A DNA stretch of 64,000 nt, from positions 52,271,382 to 52,335,381 of the forward strand of contig NC_052617.1 of NCBI RefSeq assembly GCF_016545825.1, written 5' to 3'. This DNA is from Eucalyptus grandis (taxonomy: Eukaryota; Streptophyta; Magnoliopsida; Myrtales; Myrtaceae). The notes beneath the pieces are model-generated. The model was not told the DNA's origin and searched no databases. It saw only the letters and a list, made by a program, of their open reading frames with translations. Both the position numbers and the translations under genes were made by a program. This document shows, in pieces, positions 40,032 to 52,900 of this stretch (position 1 is the stretch's first letter; each line of letters starts with the position of its first letter).

Positions 40032-40499
40032 TCTATTCAAGCCAAAAAAAAATAAAAAAAATCACCAGCAGACCAAACCGTGCTTTAGAGGGTGGAGTAT
40101 CCCCTGCTTCGATTCCTCTTTGCTTCCAAATTTCTTCGAGTTCGACGGGAGCCATTCGGTGAGACCTGGTTATGAATTCCGATGTGAGGGATAAAGGTAT
40201 TTATGTATATGTAGGGGACAATCGATAGTTAGAGAACTACCTCATAAATAACAAACACGCAGTCGATTTTTTATCCAATCCGATAAATGATTTGTATCTT
40301 CCTCCCTCGGGCAGCACGCCGTCGCGAAAAACCTGTACCAGGTACTGGCGGCCCGATGCTGATTTGACTTGACCAAGGTCCGGCGTACCGGCAATTGTGG
40401 AGCGGCAGACAAGATGATTATTATTTATAACCAATATATTAAGGAGGAAAACTTACGCAGGAAACGGAGAATCATTCGAATCACAAGATTTTTCTAAAA

Positions 40500-41250
40500 C
40501 CTCGTATAAAAAATAATTGAATTATATTGCTTATATTGATACCTGCTCGTTGTTGATAATGTATGTGTCCCTATGAAGCTCCCGGTTGCACTCATGTCGA
40601 TTTTGGGCTGTAATAATGCCAGCATTACCGCCGTTGGTATGTGGGGGAGGGTATGGACCTTGTGGGAGGACTCGATTTGTGTGCCTTTCAGCCTCGCCTC
40701 TGTCCATTTCAGGGGATTTCCGATCAATTCACATCAGTGACTCTTCTCGTACTGGACCTTTCCAGAGTGGTCATATTGGGGTTTCTCAAAGGAAAGCCCT
40801 TCTTGGGGCTTACTCATTGTAACTAGAAAGTGACACTCTTGCCTCGAGCAATTGATTGTTGGCGCTCTTCCTAGGTGACCATAGGGAACGATTGAGAATT
40901 TCAGAATGAGCATTACCACGGATCTCCAATTTGAGACCCTTAAGAAATCGGTAGATCTTCTCTACCTTTTTTTACATACTTCGTGACCGCAACATAGGTA
41001 CATTTTCAGATATCCTCATAGTCATTGAGTTCATCCCATAAGACCTTCAACTTGGTGTAATATTCCACTATCAGTAGTCCTCCTTGCCTATACCAACCTA
41101 ATCTCGATTTTGGCGTGGATGCAAGGTCTCTTCCCTTAGGCAGAACTCTGCTTTAACTCGTTCAGCATTACCTTTGCTTCCTTTACATATACCATGCTAC
41201 CTTATAAACTACTGTCGACATAATTGAAAATCCATTAAGTTACCATGCAA
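40500..41250 (-). pseudogene. Ty1/Copia gag relic (UBN2 domain and zinc knuckle)
   Basis: Read on the reverse strand across several frame changes, this shows LWDELNDYED-like sequence (about 41038-41013), then a cysteine/GGHEVCKK stretch, KIYRFLKGLKLEIRG (about 40960-40920) and SEILNR. Further down come DHSGKVQYEKSH and CELIGNPLKW, which match the end of a plant Copia CCHC knuckle (CFELIGYP-type). Stops and shifts are frequent and no integrase or reverse transcriptase follows, so it is a dead fragment. Confidence 0.6.
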
Positions 41251-43773
41251 TTCATGTTGTTGGATCTGACTTCTCTAGCAATCCAACAATAAATTCGAGT
41301 TTACTTTTTGCTTGCAATGCACATCTGGTCCCCTTTGACCATGTTGTCTAGTTATCCGCACTCAGCATACATGAAATGAGGATTGTTGAATGTGTTAAAG
41401 ATAATATGGTAAGACAGTACGATCAAATTATCTGGTGGGTATTGACCTCTTCCTTCTAACCATAACAAAAATTACAATTGCCTTTTGTTATTTGTCGTTG
41501 CAAGGTATTGCCCAATAGAAGCGGCAAGCAGAATCTTCCCTAATATTCCCCAATAACTATAAGAGAACCAGCAGGCAGCAGGTGTTATACTAACTTTTAA
41601 AAAAACTCTTCCACGATATCAGAGATATACCAAGTATTATTCTTTTTATATAAAATCACATGTATTATTCTTCTTTGACGCCGTAAGCTAAATGGGTAAA
41701 AACCCGTGAGAGAGGCAGGCAAAGGCAAGAAGGTTGGTAAATATAGGCGGTAACTGCATCGGATTTTTGTTTTAAAGTGGAGGATTCGATTGAATAGGTA
41801 GTGTTAAGCGTATGCGTCAGCAGTGACCATTCTTCACATTGGGCGGGGAGGGAGGGAGATCTGGTATCGGAATGCATGTGAAACTTTCGATTGTGTTGGT
41901 GAATGATTGGTTGTTCGAATTTCTTTTACCAATGTGAACATCTTTGGTCAACCATTTTAGGTGGTTGTGATTCCGTGGTTGATTTTTCTTGTTTCTTTTT
42001 TAAGGTTCTGGCATTTGGGGCTATTAGTAATTCCTGACAGTCAAAAGAAATTCCCGCTTGATTCACATGTGGATGATGTACCGTGTACGCTTTTGTATTT
42101 GTTGCTGATCGGATGCCGATTACTTGCACTTAACTTGGCACTCGAATTTCATAAAGAAGATAATAGGAATTGGCAAATGCGTGGTGGAATTTCTTGGGAT
42201 CACTCCACTAATTTGTGGGCTTTCTATACGCAAAGCCTGGAGTAAATCAACGAGAGGTCACATCCATAATTCGTTCTCAACTCAGGATTTGTATATCTTT
42301 CACGGTCATTTTCGAGCTATTGTCAACCCACACAATGCGAACCTCGCTCTTGTATCATAATTGGAAAGAGATTGTGAGAGCGCTTCTTTTTCGCTCTAAG
42401 CTCAGCTCCGCAAGCCTATTGTTACATCAAAACAATCATTGCGTTTCGGGTTGTACAAAGATGTTAGGTAGAATTTTCAAATGGTGGCATTTCTTGTATT
42501 CAAAGTTTGAGGCAATTGACGTTGAATAAAAGTTCCCATTTAACTCCTCAAGTTAAGAGATTCGGACCAGAGGTAGTCTTTAAACAATTTTATTTGAGAT
42601 CTCGTGTGGATCTCAACATCCCTCAAATGTTAAATATAGAGAGGGTAAAGGTAGGTGCAAAGCCTATAAGGGAGAATAGAGTGCGGGTACCGACTCGTAA
42701 AAATAAAAAATTAATATGGCAGCCCGCTACATTAGTGGACAGGCGTATACGATCTCTGTTTGGTGGAATATCACCGCTGTCTTGATGAAGTTACCCTGAA
42801 CCGACACCAAGGATCAAACTCAGAAGTTAATGTCGCGCAAAAAGTGCAAATGAAATGGATGTTTGGTTTGACTTTTGGCTTGTGGCTTTTGGCTACGATG
42901 TTTTTACTTTAGTTTTAAGAATAATATACGGCTGCCGGCCGGTTGGTAATGTACTTGCGTGTGAAAGTGTCCTGCATGGGATATTAGAAAGAAGTTCGTG
43001 GGTTAAATATGAGAGGACTGTAGTGGCTGTCATTAAAAAATAAATATGAACTTTCAAGTGGATCTATGAGCATGGAACCGCCTCCATTATGATCGATTTG
43101 ATCTTAACATGGTGCTTGATTAATAGTGAGTGCATTGCTGCCCTTTAGCTTCCAGTGTTACTTAGGTAAGAGACAATCATAGTTCGAAACATCGCACAAC
43201 GTACCTTATTTCATGTCGTCATTTTGATTTGATAAATTTTGTAAAAATTATATGGTAATGTTAAAATGCATCATCATAATCAATGGTAAAATTTTTCATC
43301 ATAAGCAAGTTGTACGAAACTCTAGTATTGTAATGACCAAACACATTCTACATGGACTAAACCTCCTCAAAATGGTACTTTGAGTAATCACACAAGTTGA
43401 TGACCATTTAAGGACCTTTTTTATTCAATGTGTGCTCTAGTCCATTCCAATTCCCTCCTCAATCTTAGAAGTTTATTTAGAGTTGTATCTTATCTGAACC
43501 CTCTCGTCTTGACACTATACCCACCTTGTCCAATTTAATACAAGCTTAGTTTGTTTATAAACCACACTCCTGCTAGGTATCCTATTGTAGTACCATATAT
43601 AAGGATCCGGTCATATAAGGTGGTGATCATGTAGGGTTGGGTATTGACTTATAAATCATTCAATGAGATATCTCTTGGCTGATACAACAGTACTTAAAAT
43701 GTCGCAAATATACGGTAGAAATTCATTGTTCCCATCACTTAGGCTGGACCTTTTCTTTTTCCTGTGTCATATG
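41251..43773. other. Intergenic, unrecognised
   Basis: Several open frames of 60-104 codons on the + strand (for example 41961-42245 and 42215-42529), none with a domain I recognise. Probably decayed transposon DNA continuing from the gag relic, but nothing here proves it. Confidence 0.4.
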
Positions 43774-43850
43774 GAGCTTGATGTACTTTTTTTTTTTTTT
43801 TGGTCGGCGAGCTTGATGTACTTTTTTTTTTTGTTTAGCTTGATGTACTT
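43774..43850 (-). repeat. Triplicated AGCTTGATGTACTT with two poly-T inserts
   Basis: AGCTTGATGTACTT occurs at 43775-43788, 43810-43823 and 43837-43850. Between copies lie T-runs ending GGTCGGC and GTTT. Read on the reverse strand they are short A-tailed inserts, the first GCCGACC plus A tract. This fits two successive micro-retroposon insertions at one target. Confidence 0.55.
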
Positions 43851-43855
43851 TACGT

Positions 43856-45556
43856 GCAGCAAATTCAGATATTCTGCTCGATTTTAAGTTTAGTCAACGA
43901 TATGTGCGGTGCTTTTGGGATTGATTTTTCTTTTGTTCTCTTCTACCATTTTGACTGTAAAAGGCTCCGTTCGTTTCGCGAAAAATAACTTCCAGGAAAA
44001 TATTTTCCGAATTTTCCAGTGTTCGGATGGCGGAAAATACACGGTCAACGGAAAATATTTTCAGTTGACCGGAAAATCCTTCTTGAAATCACGGAAAATG
44101 ATTTCCTCTTTTGAAAAGAGGAAATCATTTTCTGCACCTCTCGCGCGCTCCCGCTGCTCTCTCCTTCCTTCATCGGTTCACGTTCTCTCTCTCTCTTTTC
44201 TTGCTCTCCCCGCCGCAATGGCTTTGACAACGTCCTTCTCGGATCGCCTCCGCCCTCCCCGGTCGCTCCGCCCGCCTCGCTCCGGCCGGGCGCGCCGCCC
44301 GCCGCGCGCTCCGCTTCCCCAGCAGCTCGAAGCCGCTCGAGAGGATCCGGCTCAAGAGGGAGCACCGCGGCGGCGCCGGAGGCTCGCGGGAGCCCGCCGT
44401 CCAGGCTGCTGTCGTGCGGCCGCGAGCCGTGAGCTCGTCGGATGCGGCGGCGGAGCTCGCGGCTCGCCGGATCTAGCGGCGAGCTCGGGCTCCCGATCCG
44501 GGCGAGCTCGAGCTCTGTCGCCAGATCCGGCGAGCTCGGGTGAGATCTGGTGAGCCTCAAGCTCGCCGGATTTGGTGGCGGAGCTCGCGGCTCGCCGGAT
44601 CTAGCGGCGAGCTCGGGCTCCCGATCCGGGCGAGCTCGAGCTCGTCGCCGCATCCGGCGAGCTCGGTGAGATCGGCCGAGCCTCGAGCTCGCGAGATCAC
44701 GCCACCGGGTCTTGATCGCCGGCTGGCGCCCGGCCATCGTTAGGCGGGAAGGAGGCGGCGGTGGAAGGAGGAGGAAGAAGGAGGAGGAAGGAGGCGACGG
44801 CGGACGAAGCCGCTCGGGAGGAATCGGGAGGAAGAAGGAGGAGCAAGGAGGAAGGATAAAAAAAGAAATAATAAATAATAAAAATTTCTATTTTAAAAAT
44901 ATAAATAATTAAAAAATCATTTTTAAAAATAAATAAATAAAATAAATAAATTTTTTGGTCAATTAAAAATATTAAAATTCAATTTTTGATAATTTTTTTC
45001 AGGAAAATGTTTGAGGTAACGAACAGTGGAAAATATTTTCCACTCAAATTTTAAATTTTGGCCGAACACCGGAAAATAGAGTCATTTTCCGGAAAATAAC
45101 TTCCGGGAAAATGTTTTCCGAAAACACGATATTCCGTGAAACGAACAGAGCCTATAAGAAATTCCTCTTGATTCATCATGGGGAACATATTGCGCACATA
45201 CTGTTTCTCTCGCTATTTGGATGCCGGTAAATTTCTTTACTCAAATGCCCAAGCTATCAAACTCGATTGGTCCACCACTTGATAATCTTGCTTGCAGCAA
45301 ATTCAGATATTCTGCTCGATTTTAAGTTTAGTCAACGATATGTGCGGTGCTTTTGGGATTGATTTTTCGTTTGTTCTCTTCTACCATTTTGACTGTAAAA
45401 TAAAGTTGCAATAATTATAAGAAATTCCTCTTGATTTATCATGGGGAACATATTGCGCACATACTGTTTCTCTCGCTATTTGGATGCCGGTAAATTTCTT
45501 TACTCAAATGCCCAAGCTATCAAACTCGATTGGTCCACCACTTGATAATCTTGCTT
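43856..45556. repeat. 263-bp tandem duplication, first copy split by a TIR element
   Basis: Copy 2 (45294-45556) is uninterrupted. Copy 1 matches its first 107 bases at 43856-43962 and its last 141 bases at 45153-45293, with the TIR element between. Shared phrases include GCAGCAAATTCAGATATTCT and ATTGCGCACATACTGTTTCT. A diverged piece of the same family is at about 59577-59640. Confidence 0.88.
43963..45152. mobile_element. 1.19-kb non-autonomous TIR element with GC-rich core
   Basis: The ends are inverted repeats: GGCTCCGTTCGTTTCGCG on the left, GGCTCTGTTCGTTTCACG on the reversed right end, with further matching blocks (AATAACTTCC; GGAAAATATTTTCC) to about 100 bases. The core (44150-44850) is extremely GC-rich with repeated GAGCTCG and CGCCGGAT, including an internal duplication of about 130 bp (44455-44520 against 44584-44645). 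The long open frames through it are composition artefacts. No transposase. PIF/Harbinger (Tourist)-like ends are inferred. Confidence 0.75.
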
Positions 45557-48500
45557 AATTTGGAGAAACTATTGCATGAGTGCCGTTACTAAATCTAATT
45601 AACTGGAAATATTGAAAATGGTATGGGTCTCATCAGATCTAACAATTCAAATTCAGTTTGCTATGTGTATTAAGTTAACTAAATTATTTGATTATGCTTT
45701 GGGGCATGTATAAAAGTAAGTATTTATGCATTTTCAGGTGCAGAAAAGGTATTTACTCATTCCCCATCTGAAGTGTGAACTCAGTAACACATTCAAGGCT
45801 AGAGGTTTTAGTCTTTCTCAAAGTAGGTATGGAGCACTATGTGATATGGACTTTCTTATTTTTCTTCAATAATCTATCAACACCGACACCAATGTTTATT
45901 GATTAGTTGGATGGATCGTCACCCATGATATTAGTGAAGCACTTGAAATACTTTGCGTCGTACTAGCCACTGGGGTTAATTGGAGTACTTAAACGTTTGG
46001 TTTCGATCCGGCAAATATTGTGGTCAAATCATGCTACCTCCCACTTATCAAAGTAATTCTCAAGAGTCCGGCCAATTACCTCCCCATGGATGGAGCCTCA
46101 CCCAATTTAGGTCGCGATTAGTGAGAAAGGAAGACCTTTTGGATTCGTAGCTAGCTCTAAGTTATTGACTTAATTCCTCATCTATGATTAAGATGGGGCC
46201 TAAAACTAAGGTCCGTCGATGCCAGACTTGGAGGAAATCGAGGACAGATCATCTTTGATGGTTCGTTCCAACACAAATCAATAAGGCTTGCACAGTCATC
46301 ATCCCAAAGCAGTTTTCAGCCCTGCCCACAAAACCCTAATTCTCCTATCATCATTGGAAAAATAAGAGGGTTTGCTTCTGGCTGTATCAGCTAACTCAAC
46401 ACGCCCCCATTCGAATTCACGTCGGAACAGTTTGAATCGGTAAAAAGAAAGGTAAGAGATTGTAATGTAATATGAACTGGGCGCCCGATCTTACTCTTTC
46501 CCCCCTTAAGTCAACTCCCAGCTTTCGCAGTCGGACCGATTAATGTTTGCGCCGAGTCACCGTGGCGATGCCATTTATGTCCGCGCCGAATTGGCAGAGA
46601 GACCTAACTTTTCAGTCAAATTTTCCACCCACCCAAAAAAGGGTCAAAGCTCTCCCTCTTTGACTTCTCCATCGAAAAGAAAGGAAGAAATCATGCGATC
46701 TTTCTGCAGACCATTTGGACTTACGTAGCTTAAAGAGTGTCTCCTCGTTCCGCATTCCACGACCCCGCTTTCAAACAATTCACGCGGAGATTCCAATTAG
46801 GCTTCCGATTGCTCTTTCAACGAATTTATCGTGTATCAGACAAAAGCATATGTAATAAACTATTGAAGTTACGGGAAGAAGCCTAACTCTTTCGTTGAAG
46901 AAACCCTACAGGTCCACTTGGCTTACTTTTAAGGGGCGATAGCGATGCATGAACCTGCATGTTTCTGGGACATGCCCACGAAATGACTTATGTAATCAGG
47001 TCCTGCTAGTCCGAAATTGAGGTCGCGTTTGTAGCCTGTTTTCGTTCTTTTCTCTTATAGCATTTGACATTTAACCAGTAGTTATAGCACGCATTCGAAG
47101 TCGTCACAAATTATTATTATTATTAAAATATTAACAGGTGGGCTCGTTAATGACTTTCATGTGCTTACTTCTTTTGCATACGTGATTGCCACCTACCCAA
47201 ATTAGAGGAATTTGCCTGTTGGCTGAGTTAGAGGTAGAGATGGCTCTTTCTTGCAATTGATGTAATCTTTTCTCCATTCACACTAGAGCCAAGTACCTCT
47301 AGTGTCATATCTTAGGTTGAACTAGTGCATTTCGGTGATTGAAATTAAAAGTTCTATTGACATTATTGTTAATTCCACAATGACAAAAAAGAAATATGTC
47401 CACGTAGTTTGATCAGATAAGAAATATACTCGAAACAGACAAATTTATGTATATTTCGATGTCTTTATATAAAGCGAACATAAGTCTATTTATAGGTTTT
47501 ACGAGATAACTATATAAAGTAACAAGATATTATGATTTCAATCATAATCAATCAGTGATGTGCAGAATCAAGAGAGATATATGTACAAAATTGAGAGATT
47601 GTAGAATCAAAGGAAATAATCTATATATCTCTAACATAGGAAAACATTTTAGAGAAATATCCAAATTATCTCTAACATCCCCTAAAACTCAAGGTGCATA
47701 AAAGAAGTTAACTTGAGTTTGGATAAATATCTGAAAACACTTGTGTGGATCACCTAAGCAATTTAGTGTACCGGAGAGAGAACCAACTCATGTTGATATG
47801 GTTGCTTATGTGGCTGTTATGTGTTGTTGGGGTTGTTGTGCAACTAGACCTATTAAATGGGAGGGTCAAGTCGGATTTGGGTTGAGTGAAAAGGGTCCAA
47901 CAAAATATATCCATTTAACTCGTTTTGACCCAATTTCATGCAATGCAAATCTAGTAATTAATAGTCGACCCAACTTATATCTAACACACACTCAACCTGA
48001 GCCATATTGTTAAAAACTTTCATATTTAACCTAGCCTACGAAAACTTATACTTAAACTAAGATTATAGTGCAGAGTGAGCGAGCGTGAGATTGGGTGAAG
48101 GCAAGAAAGAATGAAGAGAAAGTTGTAGCGGTGGGTTGAGTTTAAATAAATTGTAAACCTATTATGACCCATTCAACACCCATACTATGTTTAAACCCAT
48201 TGACGAGCTATTTACTTATTATAATTAACCCATTTATAATCCATTTAACACCCATATGGGTGAACAAATGGGTCAATGATCCATTTTGATGAGTCTATGT
48301 GCAAGCTACATGGCAAGAGGTTGTTATTGTGGCAAGATGTTGTCGTTACGACATGAGGCTGGTTGTCATGACGGGAGTCTATTGTGGCTATTGTGACAAG
48401 ATATGCGACAACATTATAGGCTGACACGACTATAGGATGAGATAGGCAACATTGAGAATTGACTTTAGAGAGGGATATTTGTAGTTTTTAGACAAATAGA

Positions 48501-49987
48501 AGATGACATAACATACGAGATTTACATTGGGTTGTGCATAGTTGTGCATTGAGGGTGAACTCAGGAGTGCATTGGGTGCGATGTGCACTTGTGTACCTTA
48601 GGATTGACTAGCTTTGATATTAAGATAAATGGTTTAATCGAAAAATTTAAGTCAATAGGTGAAGGGAGATCACACATATATATAAAGTACATAAACTATG
48701 TTGTCAAAAGTATGGGATGTTTCAACACTCTTTAAAGGTGCAAGTCGAATTAAGAGTGGCACATGAAATTTAATTAACAAGGGCAAGGGCAAAATCTGAC
48801 TTTGATATCATGTTAGAAGTTTCTATCCAAAAATTTCAGCCTATATGATGTCTAATATTATCACTTGGTTCCCTCTCTTCTTTCTCATCCACCCCAATCA
48901 AGTTGTTGTGTATATAGACATTATGACAGGTTTCTCATTGAAATATAATTTATGGAAAGAAAGAGAGGAATATGTTGTTAATTTTTGTAGTCTAGATCAT
49001 TTTTTAGCATATCTCATATGATGATGATGATGATAGACATGGATGATTTTCACCACCCAAGTTGACGAGAGGTATTTGCCTCTAGCCCGAGTCAATTAGA
49101 GATGAAATATGGCTCTTCCTTACGAGAAAGAATATATCGGTGACCGAATCCATGTGCGTGGTGCGACTAGTAAATTGGATACTTACATGCCATGCATCTT
49201 AACTAATTTTGCACTCGAATAATTTCAAATTTTGCTTTGGATCGGCCTATTTTTTCATGCGTCATTATATGGTATATAGTTGATGTGCACTGAACAACCT
49301 TCTCGAATTAATTTAATCTAACCGAAGGTTGCCTTGACAAGAATGCATCGCATGGCAAGTGGAAACTGACCTATAATTTGAGTTGAGCACAACGACAAAA
49401 ACAACAAAACAAACGAATGATTAATCATTGACGCATCGTATGCTATCGTAGGCAACCCTCGACAATCATAGGGCATTCCAACGTCATGAAGTACTCCTAA
49501 TTATGACCAGAAAGCCTCACATTACATGACCTAGAGAAAAATTAAGTAATTAATGATATTTAGTTGGCCATAACTCAATAAATCAAATTTTTTAGTGAAG
49601 ATGGATCAAAATAAATTGTCAATCAACTCAAGTTATGAGCTCCTTTTTGAATTTTCCCATGAAGGTACTGTATTTCTATGGTGCTTCCCTCAATAGCGGG
49701 ATCACAGCCAATGTTTGATCAGTTGACTCATAATATGCATCCATATCTAGAGAAAACATGGAATCCAATGGACCTTTGTAATTGCCGAATGTGGTTGAGC
49801 AGACCACGGATGAAAGGCGTGTTGCATTGATTGGCAATGATTGTAAATTTGGGTTGAGATTTGTTGGTGTAGAAAAAAAATACTGAGCTTGGGTTGAGGG
49901 GGGACTGATCCAATGTGTTAGAGACTCACTCGTGAAGGGAAAAATGTTGAGTACACGTGGGAGCAGCACGGAGGAAAAAGAAAACCC
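45557..49987. other. Intergenic DNA left of the tandem array
   Basis: No gene recognised. A diverged copy of the TGTTAGAAA direct-repeat family lies at about 48633-48850. From about 48950 to 49480 the sequence is the left part of segmental block A (paralogous to 55850-56480). The short open frame at 47741-48013 has no known domain. Confidence 0.5.
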
Positions 49988-52900
49988 ACAATGGATGTCC
50001 AGAGCCCAAGAAGCAATCAATAGCATGTAGTTAGCCTGTTACCCAATAGGCTCAAGCTATGGCTTCTCTTAAATCTCATCATAATGGAAGTTTTTAAACT
50101 TCTGTCGTGCTTTTTTCAACATGTTTAATGCAAAATTGATTAGATGGACTCAAATGTCAAAACGTAAAAATGTTTAAGATTCAATTAGTATATTTAAAAG
50201 GTTTAAGACTGAATTGATAGAAGCATAGTATATTTAAGACATTTTAGACAATTTTTTCCATTTTTTTCATTCTTTTTCCACAACCACCTTAGTGAACACG
50301 TGTTAGTTTTCGCTGCATGTGAGGCTGACCGAGTCTTCCTTCGTTGAAAGTCTAGTTGGACCGCACCAATACAATACCTTTCTTCATACACTTTTATCTC
50401 AACTTCTCAATGGAGCACTTCGGTCATGTCATCAACACTTTCACCGACGCCGAGAATGACAAGAAGCTTGCTGGTGCTGTCTTGGTGTATGGCTTTCCAC
50501 AATGGATGTCCAGCTCAATCAATAGCATGTAGTTAACCTGTTACCCAATAGGCTCAAGCTATGGCTTCTCTTAAATCTCCTTATAATGGAAGTTTTTGAA
50601 CTTGTGTCATGCTTTTTTCAACATGTTTAACGCAAAATTGATTAGATGGACTCAAATGTCAAAACGTAAAAATATTTAAGATTCAATTAGTATATTTAAA
50701 AGGTTTAAGACTGAATTGATAGAAGCATAGTATAGTTAAGACCTTTTAGACAATTTTTTCCATTTTTTCCATTCTCTTTCCACAACCACCTTAGTGAACA
50801 CATGTTAGTTTTCGCTGCATGTGAGACCGACGGAGTCTTCCTTCGTTGAAAGTCTAGTTGGACCGCACCAATACAATATCTTTTTTCATACACTTTTATC
50901 TCAATTTCTCAATGGAGCAGTTCGGTCATGTCAACAACACTTTCACCGACGCCGAGGACGACAAGAAGCTTGTTGGTGCTGTCTTGGTGTATGGCTTTCC
51001 ACAATGGATGTCCGGAGCCGAAGAAGCAATCAATAGCATGTGGTTAGCCTGTTACCCAATAGGCTCAAGCTATGGCTTCTCTTAAATCTCATCATAATTG
51101 AAGTTTTTGAACTTGTGTCGTGCTTTTTTCAACATGTTTAACGCAAAATTGATTAGATGGACTCAAATGTCAAAACGTAAAAATATTTAAGATTCAATTA
51201 GTATATTTAAAAGGTTTAAGACTGAATTGATAGAAGCATAGTATATTTAAGATCTTTTAGACAATTTTTTCCATTTTTTTCATTCTCTTTTCACAACCAC
51301 CTTAGTGAACACATGTTAGTTTTCACTGCATGTGAGGCCGACCGAGTCTTCCTTCGTTGAAAGTCTAGTTGGGCCGCACCAATACAATATCTTTTTTCAT
51401 ACACTTTTATCTCAACTTCTCAATGGAGCAGTTCGGTCATGTCAACAACACTTTCACCGACGCCGAGGACGACAAGAAGCTTGCTGGTGCTATCTTGGTG
51501 TATGGCTTTCCACAATGGATGTCCGGAGCCGAAGAAGCAATCAATAGCATGTGGTTAGCCTGTTACCCAATAGGCTCAAGCTATGGCTTCTCTTAAATCT
51601 CCTCATAATGGAAGTTTTTGAACTTGTGTCGTGCTTTTTTCAACATGTTTAACACAAAATTGATTAGATGGACTCAAATGTCAAAACGTAAAAATATTTA
51701 AGATTCAATTAGTATATTTAAAAGGTTTAAGACTGAATTGATAGAAGCATAGTATATTTAAGATCTTTTAGACAATTTTTTCCATTTCTTTCATTCTCTT
51801 TCCACAACCACCTTAGTGAACACATGTTAGTTTTCGCTGCATGTGAGGCCGACTGAGTCTTCCTTCGTTGAAAGTCTAGTTGGGCCGCACCAATACAATA
51901 TCTTTCTTCATACACTTTTATCTCAACTTCTCAATGGAGCACTTCGGTCATGTCATCAACATTTTCACCGACGCCGAGGACGACAAGAAGCTTGCTGGTG
52001 CTGTCTTGGTGTATGGCTTTCCACAATGGATGTCCGGAGCCGAAGAAGCAATCAATAGCATGTAGTTAACCTGTTACCCAATAGGCTCAAGCTATGGCTT
52101 CTCTTAAATCTCTTTATAATGGAAGTTTTTGAACTTGTGTCGTGCTTTTTTCAACATGTTTAACGCAAAATTGATTAAATGGACTCAAATGTCAAAACGT
52201 AAAAATGTTTAAGATTCAATTAGTATATTTAAAAGGTTTAAGACTGAATTGATAGAAGCATAGTATAGTTAAGACCTTTTAGACAATTTTTTCCATTTTT
52301 TTCATTCTTTTTCGACAACCACCTTAGTGAACACATGTTAGTTTTCGCTGCATGTGAGACCGACGGAGTCTTCCTTCGTTGAAAGTCTAGTTGGACCGCA
52401 CTAATACAATATCTTTCTTAATACATTTTTATCTCAACTTCTCAATGGAGCAATTCGATCATGTCAACAACACTTTCACCGACGCCGAGGACGACAAGAA
52501 GCTTGCTGGTGCTGTCTTGGTGTATGGCTTTCCACAATGGATGTCCGGAGCCGAAGAAGCAATCAATAGCATGTGGTTAGCCTGTTACCCAATAGGCTTA
52601 AGCTATGGCTTCTCTTAAATCTCATCATAATGGAAGTTTTTGAACTTGTGTCGTGCTTTTTCAACATGTTTAACGCAAAATTGATTAGATGGACTCAAAT
52701 GTCAAAACGTAAAAATGTTTAAGATTCAATTAGTATATTTAAAAGGTTTAAGACTGAATTGATAGAAGCATAGTATATTTAAGACATTTTAGACAATTTT
52801 TTCCATTTTTTCATTCTCTTTCCACAACCACTTTAGTGAACACATGTTAGTTTTCGCTGCATGTGAGGCTGACCGAGTCTTCCTTCGTTGAAAGTCTAGT

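Noticed and set aside
43909..44737. 214- and 230-codon frames on opposite strands
   Set aside because: Composition artefacts of the GC-rich core of the TIR element, consisting of repeats of GAGCTCG-type sequence.
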